The notes beneath the pieces were generated by a model. That model had not been told where the DNA came from. It ran no database searches and was given only the letters and a program-made list of their open reading frames with translations. Source: Sulfitobacter sp. M05 (lineage in GTDB: Bacteria; Pseudomonadota; Alphaproteobacteria; Rhodobacterales; Rhodobacteraceae). From it: a DNA stretch of 64,000 nucleotides. The stretch covers positions 1 through 64,000 of the forward strand of contig NZ_JABEDH010000005.1 in the NCBI RefSeq assembly GCF_029285175.1, written 5' to 3'. This document shows, piece by piece, positions 36,229 through 45,424 of the stretch; the first letter of the stretch is position 1, and each line of letters starts with the position of its first letter. Made by a program: the position numbers and the translations under genes.

Positions 36229-36375
36229 TCACAGCTTGGCCGGATCGATGCAGATTTCCTCGCGGCGCGAGAACCAACGGCGGCGTTTGGGCGCGTTGCC
36301 AGAGGGAGCCGCACGCAGGCGGACACAGCCGGAGCGGGTCGCCGTCATCATGGATTGTGCGTAGATACTTAACAT
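36229..36375 (-). CDS. 48-residue basic protein, first gene of the isochorismatase operon
   Basis: The reverse strand encodes a 48-residue peptide starting MLSIYAQSMM and ending RREEICIDPAKL, with an arginine-rich core (PKRRRWFSRRE). The ATG at 36375 has GGAAAGGAA five bases upstream, an excellent ribosome site, and the stop lies eight bases before the isochorismatase ATG. I see no signal peptide. It has not been assigned to a family. The good start signals and operon position are the main evidence that it is real. Confidence 0.6.
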   Translation of the reverse strand: MLSIYAQSMMTATRSGCVRLRAAPSGNAPKRRRWFSRREEICIDPAKL

Positions 36376-36474
36376 TTCAGTTCCTTTCCGCGTTGACTTG
36401 ATGCTTATAAATATGAGGAAGTGGTGCGAATACGCGAGTCATTGAAAATCTGAATATGTAAGTTGAGGTTAAAT

Positions 36475-37365
36475 ATGGAATGGCGCAAGCTACCGCCCTT
36501 ATCGGCGCTGCGGGCATTTGCCGCTTTTGCCGAGACCCGCAATGTGGTCGCGGCAGGGGACGCATTGGGCGTCAGCCATGCTGCCATCAGCCAACAGCTG
36601 CGGGCCTTGGAAAGCCATTTGGATGTTGCCCTGCTAGACCGCTCGGGGCGCAGCCTTGTCCTGACCATCGCGGGTGAACGCTTGGCCACAGCTTTACAGG
36701 CCGGTTTCGCCGGTATGATTGAGGCCACGGATGAAATCACCGGCCAGCAGGAGATTCGTCCCTTGCATATCTCGACGACGCCGACCTTCGCGGCGTCATG
36801 GTTGATGCCACGCCTGCCCAGCTTTCGCGAAGCCCACCCGGAGATAGACCTGATGATCGACCCCTCGCCACTGGTTGTGACGCTGGAGAACAGCGGGATT
36901 GACGTCGCGGTCCGCTATGGTGCCGGGGTCTGGCCGAAAGTCGAAACCGAGATTTTGTTTCATTCGCCGATGGTTGTTGTCGCGGCACCGTCTCTGGTCG
37001 GGGATCTGCCGTTCGGGAATTTGAGTGCCATCGCGGAATTTCCCTGGCTGGAAGAGTTCAGCACCTCGGAAGCCACCAATTGGTTCAAGCGCATCGGCGT
37101 GCCCAAGGCCAAGCTGGGGATGATGAAGGTGCCGGGTAACCTGATGTTGGATGGCGCGCGCGACGGGCAGGGGGTCGTGGTGACCGTGCGTGAATTCGTC
37201 GCCCGGGATATTGCGGCGGGCCGGTTGCGCGAATTGCATATCGAAAAACGGGAGGGGGAAGGATACTATATCGTCACCCGTCCCGGTGTGCAGCGCAAAT
37301 GGGTCAAAGCATTTACCAGTTGGCTGCGCCGCGAGGCCGCGTCTGTTAACCCGGCCCGATCATAA
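36475..37365 (+). CDS. LysR family regulator, GcvA-like
   Basis: A 296-residue LysR regulator. The N-terminus WRKLPPLSALRAFAAFAETR and HAAISQQLRALESHL form the HTH; the effector domain begins PLHISTTPTFAASWLMPRLP, and GIDVAVRYGAG is the GcvA-type signature. ATG 36475 has GAGG upstream. It diverges from the isochorismatase operon and probably controls it. Its 3' end overlaps the convergent dac gene by 20 bases. Confidence 0.88.
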   Translation: MEWRKLPPLSALRAFAAFAETRNVVAAGDALGVSHAAISQQLRALESHLDVALLDRSGRSLVLTIAGERLATALQAGFAGMIEATDEITGQQEIRPLHISTTPTFAASWLMPRLPSFREAHPEIDLMIDPSPLVVTLENSGIDVAVRYGAGVWPKVETEILFHSPMVVVAAPSLVGDLPFGNLSAIAEFPWLEEFSTSEATNWFKRIGVPKAKLGMMKVPGNLMLDGARDGQGVVVTVREFVARDIAAGRLRELHIEKREGEGYYIVTRPGVQRKWVKAFTSWLRREAASVNPARS

Positions 37366-38845
37366 AGCAGCTGACCTTGCGCGCGGCAAGGCGGCGGCAG
37401 GCTAAATCAGCGGTTTCACGGCTCATGCCCAGAAAGTTAGCGTCATAACCTTGTGGGCGGCGGACGACTTTGCGCAGCGAGCCGTCCAGCGTCGACATTT
37501 CGGCAAGCGCCGTTTTCAAGAGAACTTTTTCGGCGGCATAGCGGCTGGGATAGCGGCCCACGTTCACGCCCCAATGACGTCCGCCAGAGGTGGAAACCCG
37601 GGTCACGATTTCCTGCTCAACCGCGCGTTTTTTGCGTGTTACAGCGGTCTTGCGGGCTGTTTTCGGGCGCAAGGTTGGGCGGATTGAGCTGCTGGCTGCG
37701 GCAAGTGTTACGTTTGGCGGCGTTGCGGCCATCTGTGGTGCGGGGCCGGGGGCCGGTTGTGGCGCGGGTGTTTTCACGGCCTCTTTCAGTGCGGCGGTGA
37801 TATCCGCATTGGTGATCAGCGGCTCCTGAACCGCAGCCACCAAAACAGAAGCCGGTGCGGTGGGGCGCTGTCTGGGGCGTTTGGAGTTCTTTACAGCGCC
37901 GACAAGGCGAATGGTTTTGCCCGCGCCACCAGCCACTGATCCGGGGTTTGTGCTGGGCCTGCTGGGGGCGGTTTCGACGTCGGCGTATACTGGTTTTTGT
38001 GGCTTGCGCAGCGGCGCGCGCGAGGGGGCGCGGCGGAACCCGAGGTCCATCAGCTTGGCCACCTGCGCGTTGCGCGAAGTTGTGGATTTACCGCCAAAGA
38101 CGGTCACGATGATCCGTTCATTGCCCCGTTCGGCAGAGGCTGTCAGGTTGAAGCCCGCGGCGCGGGTATATCCGGTCTTGATCCCGTCTGCCCCTTTATA
38201 GGAGTTCAGAAAACGCCGGTTGGTGTGGCTGACCTTGCGCACACCGGCATCCGCCGTGACCCGCGAGAACAGGTTGTAATATTCAGGGAAATCATAGAGC
38301 AAATGCCGTCCCATGATCGACATGTCATGTGCGGTAGACAGGTGGCCGGCCTCTGTCAGGCCATGCATGTTCTTGAACGTTGTACGGTGCATTCCCAATG
38401 CTTTGGCTGTGCGGTTCATGCGGCGGGCAAAGCGCGCCTCGGTTCCGCCAATCGCTTCGCCGATGGCAGTGGCTGCATCATTGGCCGACTTCACCGCTGC
38501 TGCGCGGATCAGATAGCGCAGCGCAATGCGTTGACCCGGACGCAGGCCCAGCTTGCTGGGGGGCTCTGACGCAGCTTTTTTGGAGATCTTGACCTTGGTG
38601 TCCAGCGAAATCTCGCCACGCTTGATCGCCTCGAAGGCGATGTAAAGCGTCATCATCTTGGTAAGCGAGGCGGGGTGCAGCCGGGTGTTGGCGTTTTGTG
38701 CATGAATAACCTTGCCCGTGCGCGCATCCATCACATAGGCGGCATAGGGGGCTGCCATCGCGCTTAGCGGCACGATAACGATCAACCAAAAAGCCGTGAT
38801 GAAATACAACCCCAATCGGGCTGACGAAACGCTTCGCGCTCTCAT
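37346..38845 (-). CDS. D-alanyl-D-alanine carboxypeptidase with SPOR-like C-terminus
   Basis: A 499-residue secreted penicillin-binding protein of the S11 family (DacF/PBP5 type). Signal sequence ends near AMA-APYA (residue 31). Active-site motifs are S60-L-T-K63, S120-A-N122 and K223-T-G225. A proline-rich linker (about 265-420) leads to a C-terminal SPOR-like domain (WGVNVGRYPSRYAAEKVLLK) that would bind denuded septal glycan. It trims the terminal D-Ala of peptidoglycan stem peptides. ATG 38845 with AAGG eight bases upstream is preferred to the TTG at 38869. Confidence 0.93.
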   Translation of the reverse strand: MRARSVSSARLGLYFITAFWLIVIVPLSAMAAPYAAYVMDARTGKVIHAQNANTRLHPASLTKMMTLYIAFEAIKRGEISLDTKVKISKKAASEPPSKLGLRPGQRIALRYLIRAAAVKSANDAATAIGEAIGGTEARFARRMNRTAKALGMHRTTFKNMHGLTEAGHLSTAHDMSIMGRHLLYDFPEYYNLFSRVTADAGVRKVSHTNRRFLNSYKGADGIKTGYTRAAGFNLTASAERGNERIIVTVFGGKSTTSRNAQVAKLMDLGFRRAPSRAPLRKPQKPVYADVETAPSRPSTNPGSVAGGAGKTIRLVGAVKNSKRPRQRPTAPASVLVAAVQEPLITNADITAALKEAVKTPAPQPAPGPAPQMAATPPNVTLAAASSSIRPTLRPKTARKTAVTRKKRAVEQEIVTRVSTSGGRHWGVNVGRYPSRYAAEKVLLKTALAEMSTLDGSLRKVVRRPQGYDANFLGMSRETADLACRRLAARKVSCFMIGPG

Positions 38846-39081
38846 GATTACTGCCTTGTTCTGCCTCAAGACCGCCGATTTTTCGGCTGGCCATACTTTT
38901 TATAGAACAACACTAACATAGGTCTAAACTTCGATAAACCCTATGTTTCTTGGGATTTGCGGGAAAACGCCGGCTTTGCTTGTCCACATTTGGGGGCTGT
39001 TGGGCATCGCCATACTAAGGGGAGGATTGTGGCAGGAATGTGGCGGGAATTGGGCCTGTTTGCCCAGATTCCTTTGGCGTT

Positions 39082-39798
39082 TCAGGCCAGTTGCTTGGCA
39101 GGGAGGTTGCGAATGAATTCCGGCAAGGCAGCCAGGCGGTCGATCTGACCGAAACGGGCGGTGTCGTGGGGTGTTTCAGCGTCTTCAATTGCCCAGGTCA
39201 GCCCGTGAGGAACAAGGACGCCCCAGCCCCCCGCCCGGATCATCGGCACCACGTCGGACGCCATGGAGTTGCCTGCCATCAGCCCCTGATCCGCGCCGGT
39301 TCCGTGGCGATCAAAAATGTCGAGATAGGCGGCGGGTGTCTTGTCCGACACGATTTCTACCGCATCAAAATGGTCGCGCAGGCCCGATTGCGCCAGTTTG
39401 CGCTCTTGGTCCAGCAGGTCGCCCTTGGTGATCAGCAGTAATTTGAAATCGTGTTTCAGTGCATTCAAAGTGGCTTTGACATCTGGCAGTAATTCGACGG
39501 GATGGGACAGCATATCGCGCCCTGCATCAAGGATTTCAGCAATGACCGCAGCGGGCACATTGCCGTCCGTCACCTCAATTGCGGTTTCTATCATCGAAAG
39601 AGTGAAGCCTTTGATTCCAAACCCATAGTGCGGCAGGTTCCGACGTTCGGCAGCGAGGAGCCGCGTCATCAGGTTGTCGTTGTCTGAATACTCCCGCAAC
39701 AGGTCAGAAAAGTGGCTTTGAGTCAGAGCAAAGAACCGTTCGTTGTGCCAAAGCGTGTCATCCGCATCCAGTCCGATTGTCGTGAGTATAACGTTCAT
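39082..39798 (-). CDS. HAD family hydrolase
   Basis: A 238-residue haloacid-dehalogenase superfamily phosphatase. Motif I is [12 protein letters not shown], motif [10 protein letters not shown], and motif III/IV region [15 protein letters not shown]. The cap is helical. Such proteins usually hydrolyse small phosphate esters; substrate unknown. ATG 39798 is chosen because AGAGG is at proper distance, unlike the ATG at 39807. A 5-plus-5-bp hairpin downstream (GGAATTGGGC/GCCCAGATTCC near 39048-39075) may terminate it. Confidence 0.85.
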   Translation of the reverse strand: MNVILTTIGLDADDTLWHNERFFALTQSHFSDLLREYSDNDNLMTRLLAAERRNLPHYGFGIKGFTLSMIETAIEVTDGNVPAAVIAEILDAGRDMLSHPVELLPDVKATLNALKHDFKLLLITKGDLLDQERKLAQSGLRDHFDAVEIVSDKTPAAYLDIFDRHGTGADQGLMAGNSMASDVVPMIRAGGWGVLVPHGLTWAIEDAETPHDTARFGQIDRLAALPEFIRNLPAKQLA

Positions 39799-39888
39799 TT
39801 GCGGCATACCTCTTTCAAAAATCGGTTATCGGGTTATATAACGGCTCTCGCGACTCACAATCGTTCACTCAAACCCGCCGGAGCAGTA

Positions 39889-40230
39889 ATGCGCCTTGAT
39901 GATTTCATGATGGCAGACCGTTCGGACGACGAAAACGATACCGAACTGCTGACCAAAACCAAACCGAAAACCGCGCGCCCTCCTTTGTACAAGGTGATGC
40001 TGCTGAACGATGATTTCACACCGATGGAATTTGTCGTTCTGGTGCTGGAGCGCTTCTTTGGGCTGAACCATGCGCAAGCCTTCGAAATTATGCTGACAGT
40101 GCATAAAAAGGGGCTGGCGGTTGTCGGGGTCTTCAGTCACGAGATTGCGGAGACCAAGGTGGCGCAGGTGATGGATTTTGCCCGCCGCCATCAACACCCG
40201 CTGCAATGCACTATGGAAAAAGAAGAATAA
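39889..40230 (+). CDS. clpS: ATP-dependent Clp protease adaptor ClpS
   Basis: A 113-residue ClpS, which delivers N-end-rule substrates to ClpAP. Hallmarks are [18 protein letters not shown], the helix with [19 protein letters not shown], and the terminal [11 protein letters not shown]. Residues 1-25 are the flexible ClpA-engaging tail. Start at 39889 has GGAG upstream. It is followed three bases later by the methyltransferase gene. Confidence 0.96.
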   Translation: MRLDDFMMADRSDDENDTELLTKTKPKTARPPLYKVMLLNDDFTPMEFVVLVLERFFGLNHAQAFEIMLTVHKKGLAVVGVFSHEIAETKVAQVMDFARRHQHPLQCTMEKEE

Positions 40231-40233
40231 CGC

Positions 40234-41232
40234 GTGATTGACGCTCGTTTGCAACTGGCGCTTGACGGCGGCGGCCTTGAGCTGCCCGCCGAGGGGCGTA
40301 TCGCGGTGTTTCGGGCACCGGTTGACGCTGATTTGCGGGGGGTGGACGTAGACCGCTGTGATATCATCCATGACTTCAAACCATTTCATAACAGTTGGGA
40401 GGCCCGCGGCTATTCTGTTTTGCACGCCCCTGAGGGCCGCTATGCTGCTGCCATCGTTTGCCTGCCGCGCGCCAAGGCCGACGCCCGCACCCTGATTGCG
40501 CAGGCCTGCGCGGTGACTGATGGTGTCATTGTCATTGATGGCCAGAAAACCGACGGGGCAGATTCGTTCCTCAAGCAGATGCGCGGCCGTGTGACCGTGA
40601 ACGGTCCGATCTCCAAGGCTCATGGCAAGCTGTTCTGGATTTCCGAACTTGCCGCCGATTTCTTTGCTGATTGGGTCGAGGGGCCATCCCAAACGCCGGG
40701 CGGTTTCTGGACTGCCCCGGGGGTATTTTCAGCGGACGCGGTTGACCTCGCTTCGGCCTTGCTGGTGGATGCCCTGCCTGAAAAATTAAGCGGTACGGTT
40801 GTTGATCTGGGGGCCGGCTGGGGTTTCCTGTCGGCACATATTCTGACCCGTCCGGCGGTGAAGCACGTGCATCTGGTCGAGGCGGGCCATCTGGCGCTGG
40901 AATGTGCGCGGCGCAATGTCACTGATGCGCGGGCAGAATTCCACTGGGCCGATGCAACAGAGTGGCAGCCCCCCAACAGGGTGGATGCCGTGGTGATGAA
41001 CCCCCCGTTCCATCAGGGACGCGCAGCAGAACCCCAGATCGGGCAGGCCTTTGTGGCCGCTGCGGCGCGCATTTTATCGCCGAGTGGCGGGTTATGGATG
41101 GTTGCGAACCGCCATTTGCCCTATGAGGCGGAGCTAAAGACGCGCTTTGCTCAGGTCTCCGAGATCGGCGGCGACGCGCGGTTCAAGCTGTTTCACGCCG
41201 CCCGCCCTCTGAGGGGCAAGCGCAGGGGATAA
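40234..41232 (+). CDS. RsmC-like rRNA guanine-N2 methyltransferase
   Basis: A 332-residue protein with the two-domain layout of RsmC/RlmG: an N-terminal non-catalytic methyltransferase-like half and a C-terminal SAM domain with VVDLGAGWGFLSAHIL and the N6/N2-amine motif AVVMNPPFHQGR. Such enzymes form m2G in 16S or 23S rRNA. GTG start at 40234, three bases after clpS. Target position is inferred from the family only. Confidence 0.85.
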   Translation: MIDARLQLALDGGGLELPAEGRIAVFRAPVDADLRGVDVDRCDIIHDFKPFHNSWEARGYSVLHAPEGRYAAAIVCLPRAKADARTLIAQACAVTDGVIVIDGQKTDGADSFLKQMRGRVTVNGPISKAHGKLFWISELAADFFADWVEGPSQTPGGFWTAPGVFSADAVDLASALLVDALPEKLSGTVVDLGAGWGFLSAHILTRPAVKHVHLVEAGHLALECARRNVTDARAEFHWADATEWQPPNRVDAVVMNPPFHQGRAAEPQIGQAFVAAAARILSPSGGLWMVANRHLPYEAELKTRFAQVSEIGGDARFKLFHAARPLRGKRRG

Positions 41233-41244
41233 GGAGGCACATCG

Positions 41245-42045
41245 ATGTCTTTCTCGGTCAAAGGTAAAACGGTGATTGTGACGGGGGCCGCCAACGGGAT
41301 TGGTCTGGCTGTTGCCCGGCATATGGCGGACAAGGGCGCAAACGTGATGTGCGCCGACGCCCACGAAAAGAAACTGGCCGAAGAATTCGGTGCCGCCCCC
41401 GAAGATGGCAATATCCGCACTTTCGCCGGGGATCTGCGCCAACGGCTGACGATTGCCAATTTGATTTCCGCCACCATTGATGCTTTTGATCAGGTGGATG
41501 TTCTGGTTAATGCGTCGCGCCAACTGTTGCCCACGGACGCGCTGGATGTTGAAGACACGTCGGTGCAAACCTTGCTGGATCAGAACCTGATGACCGCCCT
41601 GCATCTGACGCAATATGTTGCCAAACGGATGATCAAACAGGCCGAAGAACAGGAAGAGGGGCAGATCGGCTCTATCATCAACTTCAGCTCGATTGCGGCC
41701 AGCCAGATCCAGCCAGAGCTGATGGGATATGCCATTGCCGCGGGTGCAGTGCAGCAGATGACCCGTTCCATGGCGCTGACGCTGGCACCGCATCGCATCC
41801 GGGTTAATGCGATTTCCTTCGGCTCAGTGATGAGCGGCTCGCTTCGGGTGTCGGTTGCGGAAAACCGCGAATGGCGGGAAGACATCCGCAAGCATACGCC
41901 GCTAGGGCGGATCGCTGCCCCAAACGAACTGTGTGACACAGTGCAATATCTGGCTGCTGACAGCTCAAGCTTTATGACCGGCGAAGTGCTGGTCGTGGAT
42001 GGGGGCCGCAGCCTGCTGGATGTGGTGCGCGCACCGGCACATTAG
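41245..42045 (+). CDS. SDR-fold protein lacking the catalytic lysine
   Basis: A 266-residue short-chain dehydrogenase-like protein. The nucleotide motif TGAANGIG is at 13-20, the NAG position reads NAS (89-91), Ser is present in INFSSIAAS, and Tyr162 is in MGYAIAAGAV. The YxxxK lysine is replaced by Ala166, so normal SDR catalysis is unlikely unless another residue serves. The C-terminus DSSSFMTGEVLVVDGGRS is classical. AAGGAGG lies upstream of the ATG. Confidence 0.85.
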   Translation: MSFSVKGKTVIVTGAANGIGLAVARHMADKGANVMCADAHEKKLAEEFGAAPEDGNIRTFAGDLRQRLTIANLISATIDAFDQVDVLVNASRQLLPTDALDVEDTSVQTLLDQNLMTALHLTQYVAKRMIKQAEEQEEGQIGSIINFSSIAASQIQPELMGYAIAAGAVQQMTRSMALTLAPHRIRVNAISFGSVMSGSLRVSVAENREWREDIRKHTPLGRIAAPNELCDTVQYLAADSSSFMTGEVLVVDGGRSLLDVVRAPAH

Positions 42046-42339
42046 GCGCATGGGACACTGGTGGCGACGGACCTGAGATTCGGCGCGACAGGGTTTTGAG
42101 CGCCCGAACCGAGAAACACCTGAAAATTCCCGGATCAGACGGCGTACGTCAGGGGGCAGCTGGGGGCGAACCGGTAACGAGCAACACATTTTCTATTTTG
42201 CCCCGCAACACGTCGAATTTCCCATGTAAACAGCGTTTTCGGAACGGATCAGGACGGTGAGCCGGTGTTTTCATCCTTCCATTATCAAAGTTAATTTCGC
42301 GAAAGCGGTGCGGCTTTAACATTCAAAGAGGTTTTAGGC
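42046..42339. other. Gene-free stretch before the tRNA
   Basis: About 290 bases follow the SDR stop. No reading frame with a ribosome site, no family match and no convincing hairpin was found. It leads into the tRNA promoter. Confidence 0.6.
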
Positions 42340-42368
42340 TTGACCGCGCCCAAGGGCTGGCTTAATCG
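42340..42368 (+). promoter_or_regulatory. Promoter of the tRNA gene
   Basis: TTGACC (42340-42345) and TAATCG (42363-42368) are 17 bases apart, ten bases before the tRNA 5' end. Confidence 0.6.
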
Positions 42369-42378
42369 ACGCGGCGAC

Positions 42379-42455
<77 letters not shown>

Positions 42456-42678
42456 CATTTCCTCGCAAAATATCCGTCTTGGTTCCGGCTCAAGCCGGGG
42501 GCAGGTTGGCTGAGCCGTTAGATGGTCTTGCCCTCTATGTTATCGACGTGGTCGGGATGAAAGCCTGCTTTAAAGACAGGATGGGATGTGATTTGTCTGA
42601 CGCAGCATCACACGCCAAGAATTCCGATACGAAACAAGGGTATGCTTGTGCATGCCGCAACAGATAGAAAGCACTGAC

Positions 42679-43329
42679 ATGCGTGCCACCGACGCCCTGA
42701 AAAACGCGGTCCAAAGTGACTGGGATGCCGCAACGGACCATCCCTTCTGTAAAGAACTGGCCGAAGGAACATTGCCGCTGGAAAAAATGCGGTGGTATCT
42801 GGTTCAAGACTACAAATTTATCGACGAGTTCGTCCGGCTTTTGGCGACGGCAATTGCACATGCGCCAACCTTAGCTGATGGGGTTCCCATGGTGCAGTTC
42901 CTGGGCCTCGTGACCAGTACCGAAAATACATATTTCTTGCGCAGTTTTGTGGCGCTGGATGTCTCCCCAGCCGATCAAAATGCCCCCGCAGCGTCTGCGA
43001 CCCGCGCGTTTCAGGAATTGATGTCCATTGCGCGCACTTCTGGTCGTTACGAACAAATGTTGGCGGTTCTTGTTGTGGCTGAATGGAGTTATTTGACTTG
43101 GGCGAACCGCTACAAAGCCTACGACCCCGATTTACCATTTTGGTTCTCAGAGTGGATTGATTTGCACGTTGGGGATGGTTTTGAGGGCGTTGTGGGGCAT
43201 CTGCGAGACCAGCTGGACAGGGTCTGGAATGAATTGAGCCATGATCGCCAGCTTGAAGCAACGACGATATTTCACGACGCAGTTCTTTGCGAGCGCGCGT
43301 TCTTTGACGCCGCATATGTCGCCCAATAG
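42679..43329 (+). CDS. TenA family protein (TenA_E-like)
   Basis: A 216-residue all-helical TenA/Thi-4 family protein. Marks are HPFCKELAEGTLPLEKMRWY, LVQDYKFIDEFVRLLA and FWFSEWIDLHVGDGFEG. The catalytic cysteine of Bacillus TenA, expected near the AVLVVAEWSYLTWANRY segment, is absent, so it belongs with TenA_E proteins that salvage thiamin breakdown products by other chemistry or act otherwise. Starts at 42652 and 42679 are both possible. Confidence 0.8.
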   Translation: MRATDALKNAVQSDWDAATDHPFCKELAEGTLPLEKMRWYLVQDYKFIDEFVRLLATAIAHAPTLADGVPMVQFLGLVTSTENTYFLRSFVALDVSPADQNAPAASATRAFQELMSIARTSGRYEQMLAVLVVAEWSYLTWANRYKAYDPDLPFWFSEWIDLHVGDGFEGVVGHLRDQLDRVWNELSHDRQLEATTIFHDAVLCERAFFDAAYVAQ

Positions 43330-43735
43330 GCAAAACGGAGACACCTTATCGGATATCTAAGCCGGTAAGGTTCGCGTTGCGGACATTTCTGCGGAACGAA
43401 GCAAAGGTTCGGTTTGGGTCATATGTGCTTGACGCTTGGGTAAATATTTCCCGCCCTTCCAGCAAATCAGATCCAGAAAATACACGCCATCGAGGCAAAA
43501 ATAACGGATGTTACACAAGTGACCAGCGTAGCAGGTTCTTGTGCCGCTCGAGGTTGGATTTGTATCTGGCGACTGCTTGATGGTTACAATTTCTGATGGT
43601 TTGGTGCAGGTTAATCAGGCTGCCAATCAACTTGTCATTGATTGACGGCACAGGGCAACTGATATCTGATTGTCCGGGGATTATCATGTTGATCACTCGC
43701 AATACGGGTGGCACAGCGACAAATGGGAGAAGTCG
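43330..43735. other. Regulatory region upstream of the TRAP operon
   Basis: About 400 bases without a gene. A 10-base inverted pair with one mismatch (ACCTTATCGG at 43343, CCGGTAAGGT at 43362) after the TenA stop may form a terminator without T-run. GATGGTT occurs twice near 43580-43600. No TGCATTAWAGTGC-type site like those upstream of the ligase gene and boxC was found. Confidence 0.5.
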
Positions 43736-44770
43736 ATGATTTTACGTAGAACTTTGATGGGGGTTGCAGGTGCTGCTGTTGCTGCGACCCTGATGGCGAC
43801 CACTGCCATGGCGCAGGAAGTCACGTTGCGCATGCACCAGTTCCTGCCACCGCAGGCCAATGTGCCAAAGCTGGTGCTGGACGTTTGGGCTGACAAGGTT
43901 GAGGCCGCAAGCGAGGGCCGCATCAAGATCGAGCGCTACCCCTCCATGCAGTTGGGTGGCAAGCCGCCGGAACTGATGGATCAGGCCATCGACGGCGTTG
44001 CAGACATCGTCTGGACCGTGGTTGGTTATACGCCGGGCCGTTATCCATCGACAGAGGTCTTCGAACTGCCGTTCATGATGACCAATGCCCGGGCAATGTC
44101 TTCTGCCTATTGGCAGATGTTTGAAAAGCACATGAAAGACAGTGAATTCAAGGATGTGCATATCCTCGGCACATGGGTACACGGCCCTGGCATGATTCAC
44201 GTCAACAAAGAGGTGAATGCCCCCTCCGACATGGAAGGCCTGAAAATTCGTGGTGGCTCCCGTCTGGTGAACCAGCTGCTTGAGAAGGTTGGCGCAACCC
44301 CGGTCGGTATGCCCGTGCCTGCGGTTCCAGAAGGTCTGTCAAAAGGTGTGATCGACGGCACAACCATCCCTTGGGAGGTCACCGCGGCCCTCAAGGTGCC
44401 AGAGTTGGTATCAAACCACACCGAATTCGAAGGCAACGCGCTTTATGTGCTGACCTTTGTTCTGGCGATGAACAAGGACCGCTATGAAGGTCTGCCAGCA
44501 GAACTGCAAAAGGTAATCGACGACAATTCCGGTCTGGAGTTTTCGATCTTTGCAGGTGGCACACAGGCTGACAGTGACATTCCGGCCCGTCAGGCAGCTG
44601 TGGATCGTGGCAACACCATTGTGACCGTTAGCGGCGACGATGTGCAGGCATGGCGTGATGTGGCCCAGCCGATCTATGACGAATGGATCGCGGACATGAA
44701 AGGCAAAGGCATCGACGGTCAGGCATTGATCGACGAAGCCCGTAGCCTGATGGAAGCTTACGACAAGTAA
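43736..44770 (+). CDS. TRAP transporter substrate-binding protein (DctP family)
   Basis: A 344-residue periplasmic DctP-type binding protein. Signal peptide (RRTLMGVAGAAVAATLMATT) ends at AMA-QEV. Domain markers are LRMHQFLPPQANVPK, the conserved QLGGKPPELMDQAIDGVADI and MEGLKIRGGSRLVNQLLEKV (short parts). The arginine for carboxylate binding is likely in the IRGGSR segment. Position before the box cluster suggests that it imports benzoate or a related aromatic acid, an inference. Confidence 0.9.
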   Translation: MILRRTLMGVAGAAVAATLMATTAMAQEVTLRMHQFLPPQANVPKLVLDVWADKVEAASEGRIKIERYPSMQLGGKPPELMDQAIDGVADIVWTVVGYTPGRYPSTEVFELPFMMTNARAMSSAYWQMFEKHMKDSEFKDVHILGTWVHGPGMIHVNKEVNAPSDMEGLKIRGGSRLVNQLLEKVGATPVGMPVPAVPEGLSKGVIDGTTIPWEVTAALKVPELVSNHTEFEGNALYVLTFVLAMNKDRYEGLPAELQKVIDDNSGLEFSIFAGGTQADSDIPARQAAVDRGNTIVTVSGDDVQAWRDVAQPIYDEWIADMKGKGIDGQALIDEARSLMEAYDK

Positions 44771-44788
44771 GCGCTGATCCAACAAAAG

Positions 44789-44823
44789 AACCTGCGTCGG
44801 CGCCAGGCCGGCGCAGGTTTTTT
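44789..44823 (+). terminator. Attenuating terminator within the TRAP operon
   Basis: AACCTGCGTCGG pairs with CCGGCGCAGGTT (12 bp) and is followed by six T. It lies between the binding-protein and permease genes and probably lowers permease expression relative to the binding protein. Confidence 0.8.
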
Positions 44824-44841
44824 ACGACAAGTGAGTTTCCT

Positions 44842-45423
44842 ATGCACCGCGCCGTTCAAACCCTCGCCCGTTTTACTGCATTGACGGGGGGCTTCGTCTT
44901 AATTGCGTTGATTGTGCTGGCCTCCCTTTCGATTGTCGGGCGGTCCATCAACAAAGCCCTGCACAACGACTTTTTCCAACAGACCTTTGCTGGCGGTGCG
45001 CAGTGGCTCCTTGATCTGGGCGTGGGCGAAATTAACGGCAATTATGAAGTTTTAGAGGCCGGCGTCGCCTTTGCGATTTTCTCGTTTCTGCCGATCTGCC
45101 AGTTCTACGGCGCCCATGCGACGGTGGACATCTTTACCTCGATGATGTCACGCGGCGTCAACAGGTGGATTGCCGCGTTCTGGGAGGTGGTGCTGGCCGC
45201 CGCAATCCTGCTGGTGATCTGGCGTCTCTATGAGGGCATGTTGCGCTATCTTGGAAATGGCGAAACCACGTTGTTCTTGCAGTTCCCAGTGTGGTGGGCC
45301 TATGCCGCCAGTTTTGGCGCGGGAGTTGTGGCCTGTATCGTCGCGGTCTATTGCGCGGCTGTGCGGATAATCGAAGCGCTGGGCAATCGCGATATCCTGC
45401 CGTCCGAGCATGGGGAACACTGA
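44842..45423 (+). CDS. TRAP transporter small permease (DctQ)
   Basis: A 193-residue four-helix membrane protein of the DctQ family: TM1 FTALTGGFVLIALIVLASLS with VGRSIN, a conserved helix near FCQFYGAHATVDIFTSMM (as ICQFYGAHATVDIF), then AAFWEVVLAAAILLVIWRLY. It pairs with the large permease for sodium-driven uptake. Its stop is one base from the DctM ATG at 45425. Confidence 0.9.
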   Translation: MHRAVQTLARFTALTGGFVLIALIVLASLSIVGRSINKALHNDFFQQTFAGGAQWLLDLGVGEINGNYEVLEAGVAFAIFSFLPICQFYGAHATVDIFTSMMSRGVNRWIAAFWEVVLAAAILLVIWRLYEGMLRYLGNGETTLFLQFPVWWAYAASFGAGVVACIVAVYCAAVRIIEALGNRDILPSEHGEH

Positions 45424-45424
45424 G

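Noticed and set aside
36144-36326. 60-residue reverse frame over the isochorismatase start
   Set aside because: It is out of frame with both the 48-residue gene and the hydrolase and has no start signal.
38957-39148. 63-residue + frame between the dac and HAD genes
   Set aside because: No ribosome site, overlaps the end of the HAD gene, and no recognisable protein features.
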